Shown here one piece after another: positions 5,840-8,535 of a DNA stretch of 8,535 nt. The notes beneath the pieces are model-generated. The model was not told the origin of the DNA, searched no databases, and saw only the letters and a list, made by a program, of their open reading frames with translations. The stretch spans positions 1 through 8,535 of the forward strand of contig JAJZEU010000109.1 of assembly GCA_021805625.1 (NCBI GenBank), given 5' to 3'. The stretch is from Microcaldota archaeon (lineage in GTDB: Archaea > Micrarchaeota > Micrarchaeia > Micrarchaeales > CABMGC01). Every line of letters starts with the position of its first letter. Within the stretch, counting starts at the first letter, position 1. The position numbers and the translations under genes are program-made.

Positions 5840-6135
5840 CCTGTAAGCTTCTCTATGCCCAGTAGCATTTTCTTGACGAAACTGCCGTACTTGTAGCCGC
5901 CAAGGCCGCTGGAGCTCACGACTCTATGGCACGGCACAAAAAATGGAATGGGGTTCTTGTTCAGAGCATTGCCGACAGCCCTAGATGCCTTTCTGTTTCC
6001 GACCAGTTCGGCAATCTCGGCATATGTGACAGTGTCGCCGCGCTTTACCTCCATTGTCTTGCAAAGCACGGCTTTCTCGAAAGGGGTAAGCTTCCGGTTT
6101 CTGGCGATGATGGAAGCGAGGTAAGCGTTCTTCAT
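5836..6135 (-). CDS. ogt: Minimal methylated-DNA--[protein]-cysteine methyltransferase (Ogt/MGMT C-terminal domain)
   Basis: A 99-residue protein consisting only of the DNA-binding, alkyl-acceptor domain of O6-alkylguanine alkyltransferases. The acceptor site is PCHRV with C69, so the enzyme can accept alkyl groups and is not an alkyltransferase-like protein with Trp or Ala there. The arginine finger and helix-turn-helix are visible in ASRAVGNALNKNP (R52). The active-site tyrosine region is VTYAEIA (Y38), and GLGGYKYG follows the acceptor loop. The N-terminal domain of full-length Ogt/Ada (~60-80 residues) is missing; with a promoter directly upstream this looks like a naturally short form and not a truncation. 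It diverges from ilvE across 46 nt and converges with the regulator. Confidence 0.93.
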   Translation of the reverse strand: MKNAYLASIIARNRKLTPFEKAVLCKTMEVKRGDTVTYAEIAELVGNRKASRAVGNALNKNPIPFFVPCHRVVSSSGLGGYKYGSFVKKMLLGIEKLTG

Positions 6136-6150
6136 GCAATGTCAAAGAAC

Positions 6151-6168
6151 TCTTAAATCTTTATTCGT
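6151..6168. promoter_or_regulatory. Shared TATA-rich segment for ogt and ilvE
   Basis: TCTTAAATCTTTATTCGT lies in the 46-nt divergent spacer. CTTAAATCT is centred about 26 nt before the ilvE ATG at 6182. On the other strand AATAAAGATT is about 25 nt before the ogt ATG at 6135. Both genes therefore appear leaderless, and two overlapping boxes probably compete for TBP. Confidence 0.5.
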
Positions 6169-6181
6169 TTAGTACTTAATC

Positions 6182-7084
6182 ATGCAACAATATATCTGGT
6201 ACAACGGGAAGTTTGTAAAGTTTGAGGATGCGAAAGTGCACGTCCTTACTCATTCCCTGCAGTATGGCAGCGGTATCTTCGAGGGCATCAGAGAATACAG
6301 CACAAGCAAGGGATCTGCCGTATTCAGGCTAGATGAGCATGTGAAACGCTTCTTCAACAGCGCGGAGATATACGGCATCAGGCTGGGCTTTTCACAGGCT
6401 GGCATCAGAAAGGCGATTGTTGAAACCCTTAGGAAAAACAAACTTGCCGAGGCATATATAAGGCCGTTCGCATTTTACGACGATGCGCGCATTGGCCTTG
6501 GCACAGCCAGCAAGAAGATAAGTGTCATCATTGCCGCGGTACCTTTCGGGAGCTATTTCGATAACAAAGACAAGGGGATAAAATGCAAAGTCTCATCGTG
6601 GCACAGGATGAATTCATTGATAATGCCGCCGGAGGCCAAGTCAAGCGGGAACTACGCGAACTCTATCATAGCTTCGTTGGAGGCAAGGAACGCGGGGGCA
6701 GACGAGGCAATAATGCTTTCGGCAAACGGGTATGTGGCTGAAGGACCTGGAGAAAATATCTTCCTTGTAGAGGATGGCAAGCTCATAACGCCGTCGAGGA
6801 GTGCAGACATACTAATGGGCATAACAAGGAGTACAATAATAAGGCTTGCTGAAAGCATCGGCATTGAAGTGGAGGAGCGGGAAGTGCATAGGGAAGAACT
6901 CTATACCTGCGATGAGGCATTCTTTGCAGGCACTGCGGCAGAAATTACCCCTATAATATCAGTAGACTCCGTCAAGAAGGGCGGTGGGAGGCCCGGGGCG
7001 ATGACGCTTGCGCTCTCAGATGCATACTCCAGCACAGTGCATGGCAAGAAAATAGAATTTGATTCGTGGCTAACATATGTATGA
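6182..7084 (+). CDS. ilvE: Branched-chain amino acid aminotransferase (class IV PLP)
   Basis: A 300-residue fold-type IV PLP transaminase, normal length for IlvE. It interconverts Leu/Ile/Val and their 2-oxo acids with glutamate/2-oxoglutarate. The branched-chain-specific N-terminal motif is QYGSGIFEGIREY (27-39). PLP forms a Schiff base with K153 in MPPEAKSSGNYANS. The cofactor-binding AEGPGENIFLV contains E187, and GITRSTIIRLA (213-223) supplies phosphate-binding residues. GIFEGIR favours BCAT over D-amino-acid transaminase or aminodeoxychorismate lyase. No other branched-chain synthesis gene is adjacent. A TATA box ~26 nt upstream and no Shine-Dalgarno suggest a leaderless mRNA. Whether it serves synthesis or degradation cannot be told from this window. 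Confidence 0.95.
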   Translation: MQQYIWYNGKFVKFEDAKVHVLTHSLQYGSGIFEGIREYSTSKGSAVFRLDEHVKRFFNSAEIYGIRLGFSQAGIRKAIVETLRKNKLAEAYIRPFAFYDDARIGLGTASKKISVIIAAVPFGSYFDNKDKGIKCKVSSWHRMNSLIMPPEAKSSGNYANSIIASLEARNAGADEAIMLSANGYVAEGPGENIFLVEDGKLITPSRSADILMGITRSTIIRLAESIGIEVEEREVHREELYTCDEAFFAGTAAEITPIISVDSVKKGGGRPGAMTLALSDAYSSTVHGKKIEFDSWLTYV

Positions 7085-7129
7085 TGCTCCTAAACCAGCC
7101 AGAACGAGAAATGAAAACAGGCAAACAGC

Positions 7130-7138
7130 GTAAATAAC
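7130..7138 (+). promoter_or_regulatory. Possible TATA box of the 7180 operon
   Basis: GTAAATAAC is the most AT-rich point of the 95-nt gap after ilvE. It predicts a start near 7160 and a ~20-nt leader that includes the Shine-Dalgarno. The match to box A is moderate. Confidence 0.35.
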
Positions 7139-7168
7139 TTGGCAGGCAACACCATACCCGGTTCCTAA

Positions 7169-7175
7169 GAGGTGG
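7169..7175 (+). promoter_or_regulatory. Strong Shine-Dalgarno before the 7180 gene
   Basis: GAGGTGG is followed 4 nt later by the ATG at 7180. It pairs well with the archaeal 16S rRNA 3' end. It is the strongest ribosome-binding site in the window and fixes the start. Confidence 0.7.
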
Positions 7176-7179
7176 TGGT

Positions 7180-8040
7180 ATGGGGGCGGCCTATCATAGC
7201 ACGAAGTTCACGTTATACATAGAGCCGCAGGTCTTCCTCAATAGGGTGCAGTACGACACCTTCCTGAGGAGGCAGGCGGAAGACGCAACTGCGTTCATCG
7301 GTGCTAAGGATGTATCGATCCTGTTTGAGGAGAACGGTGGCCTGAGGCCGTCACTCGAGGTCATAGAGGAAAGCACGCTCATCGGCCTGCTTCGCAGCGC
7401 CAGGAATCCTAGGAGACTGGAGATATACTCCAACGCAAACATAACGCAGGGGGTATTGGAGCCCGTTGGCATGGTCGGATATCAGACTTTCATAGAGCTG
7501 AACAACATAGCGAACCTGCACTCTCTGAGCAACTTCTTCAGGGGATCTGGCTTCCGCGGCATATCTAACGCCCCTCCGTGCATGCTTAGCTACTCTATCG
7601 GAAGCGAGACCTACAAGGCGATATATCTGCCACCGATAGTAGAGATCATGCCAAAGGAGCGCTTCTCGAGAGCGCTCGCTACTGCGCAAGCGAGGCTGGA
7701 GAACGGGGATGAGCTGGAAATACAGAGCGTGGATGGGGCGGCAGTAAAAACCACGCTGAAGGAGTTCGTGCAGAACGCGAGGTCACTGATCGAGAATTCG
7801 GTCAATGGGGGCATACCAGAGATAGTAGACGGCACTCACCGCGCCACTAGTGCGTCCATATCCGGCGCACTCATCAATTACGTCCGCATAGAGGGAAGCA
7901 CGAAGGTCGCTCCGGGCATACCTATAAGCCTCAGGGACGTGATATTCGCTAAGGAGAAGCCGTTGAAAAGGCAGGACAGGTTCCTGGGCCTCAACGAGGA
8001 GGGCTGGACCTCGCTGAAGGAGATAGGGGTGGACGGATGA
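7180..8040 (+). CDS. Uncharacterised protein with a ParB/sulfiredoxin-like DGTHR motif
   Basis: A 286-residue soluble protein that I cannot assign to a named family. Residues 212-236 (IPEIVDGTHRATSAS..., DGTHR at 217-221) resemble the core of ParB/sulfiredoxin-fold proteins, in which a (D)GxHR or GERR segment ahead of a helix binds a nucleotide phosphate. Fold members include ParB CTPases, sulfiredoxin and the archaeal free-serine kinase SerK. The N-terminal ~200 residues alternate strands and helices without a known motif. One charged helix spans about 157-176. The C-terminus (SLRDVIFAKEKPLKRQDRFLGL...) may belong to the same domain. There is no signal peptide or membrane span. The gene overlaps the next by ATGA, so the two products probably act together. 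ORF and start are secure; the fold assignment is tentative. Confidence 0.6.
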   Translation: MGAAYHSTKFTLYIEPQVFLNRVQYDTFLRRQAEDATAFIGAKDVSILFEENGGLRPSLEVIEESTLIGLLRSARNPRRLEIYSNANITQGVLEPVGMVGYQTFIELNNIANLHSLSNFFRGSGFRGISNAPPCMLSYSIGSETYKAIYLPPIVEIMPKERFSRALATAQARLENGDELEIQSVDGAAVKTTLKEFVQNARSLIENSVNGGIPEIVDGTHRATSASISGALINYVRIEGSTKVAPGIPISLRDVIFAKEKPLKRQDRFLGLNEEGWTSLKEIGVDG

Positions 8041-8535
8041 GCAGAAAGAAGAGCGTCGCGATAGTTGATTTCGACGATACGCTCTTCTTCGTGCGCAGGT
8101 GCGTAGAGGCCGCGTCTATAGAAGTCATAGGCCACAGGCTTTCGAGGACGCAGCTAAGGAAGCTCAGACCCAAGGAGCTGAGGGGAAGGACTTACGACGT
8201 GGCATTCTCGAAATACGCCGATCTCTCTGTGCCGAACAGGGAGCTCATAGGCATGCTATCGAAATGGAAGGATTCGAAAATTAGCATACTGATACTGACC
8301 GCAAGGCCAGCGAAAATCAAGAGGGAGACGATGATGCTGCTGAGGAAGTACAGGGTGCCTTTCCACAGGATAATATTCCGCGAGAACGAGCTGGCCTACG
8401 GCAGAGACGAGGAGTGGAAGTTGGGCAAGCTGAACGGTCTCGCAGATAAATACGACAGCGTGACCGTCTATGAGGACAAGCGCGACAACATAGCGTACTT
8501 CAGGCACGGGGTAGCGAACCCGGAGAAATTTCGAT
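8037..8535 (+). CDS. HAD-superfamily phosphatase, polynucleotide 3'-phosphatase-like (partial, runs off right edge)
   Basis: The frame is open for 166 codons to the window edge. HAD motifs are clear: motif I VDFDDTL with nucleophile D11 and acid/base D13, motif II LILTARP (T88), motif III lysine K128 or K131 in EEWKLGKLNGL, and motif IV VYEDKRDNIAYF (E146, D147). The TxRP and EDKRDNIxxF signatures are typical of HAD phosphatases acting on nucleic-acid or nucleotide ends, such as the T4 Pnkp phosphatase domain and the 'Swiss Army Knife' RNA-repair HAD group. Substrate specificity is inferred. The region between motifs I and II is short (~70 aa), allowing at most a small cap. The start ATG lies in the ATGA overlap with the upstream gene. 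The C-terminus is missing, so a fused kinase, ligase or other domain cannot be excluded. Confidence 0.8.
   Translation, partial: MSRKKSVAIVDFDDTLFFVRRCVEAASIEVIGHRLSRTQLRKLRPKELRGRTYDVAFSKYADLSVPNRELIGMLSKWKDSKISILILTARPAKIKRETMMLLRKYRVPFHRIIFRENELAYGRDEEWKLGKLNGLADKYDSVTVYEDKRDNIAYFRHGVANPEKFR

Noticed and set aside
7351..7689. 112-codon minus-strand frame opposite the DGTHR gene
   Set aside because: Codon-shadow frame; the plus-strand gene has a strong ribosome-binding site, is coupled to its neighbour and covers the whole region.

Overview
The window is archaeal chromosomal DNA. The diagnostic genes are ribosomal protein L15e, the KEOPS subunit Pcc1, the DNA primase catalytic subunit PriS, the archaeal-type peptidyl-tRNA hydrolase Pth2 and a FlaK-like prepilin peptidase. 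Base composition is near 50% G+C by eye. Several genes have TATA-like boxes about 26 nt upstream of their ATG, which implies leaderless mRNAs. The compact layout, short intergenic gaps and mix of genes would suit a small-genome DPANN-type archaeon (for example Micrarchaeota), but that placement is an inference from gene content and was not tested by a search.

Layout from left to right. (1) Positions 30-1200, minus strand: a tight operon rpl15e - acylphosphatase - pcc1, with gaps of 4 and 0 nt. (2) 1309-2475, minus strand: priS, diverging from (3) 2547-3227, plus strand, a HAD-superfamily hydrolase, across a short spacer with a near-symmetric TATA box. (4) 3283-3654, plus strand: pth2. (5) 3684-4346 and 4440-5288, minus strand: a six-helix membrane protein of unknown function and an A24 prepilin/prearchaellin peptidase, each with its own TATA box. 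(6) 5289-5527: a 239-nt spacer that may carry a short transcript, then 5528-5839, plus strand, a winged-helix regulator. (7) 5836-6135, minus strand: a minimal alkylguanine-DNA alkyltransferase, convergent with the regulator and sharing a CTAG stop palindrome. (8) 6182-7084, plus strand: branched-chain aminotransferase. (9) 7180 to the right edge, plus strand: a two-gene translationally coupled operon of an unrecognised protein with a ParB/sulfiredoxin-like DGTHR motif and a HAD phosphatase resembling nucleic-acid-repair phosphatases. The second gene is cut by the window edge.

Most genes are ordinary housekeeping functions: translation, tRNA modification, replication priming and DNA repair. 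The least explained parts are the 7180-8535 operon, a 13-nt element placed immediately after two successive stop codons (12 of 13 bases identical), and the 5289-5527 spacer. No tRNA, rRNA, CRISPR array, insertion sequence or phage gene was recognised.
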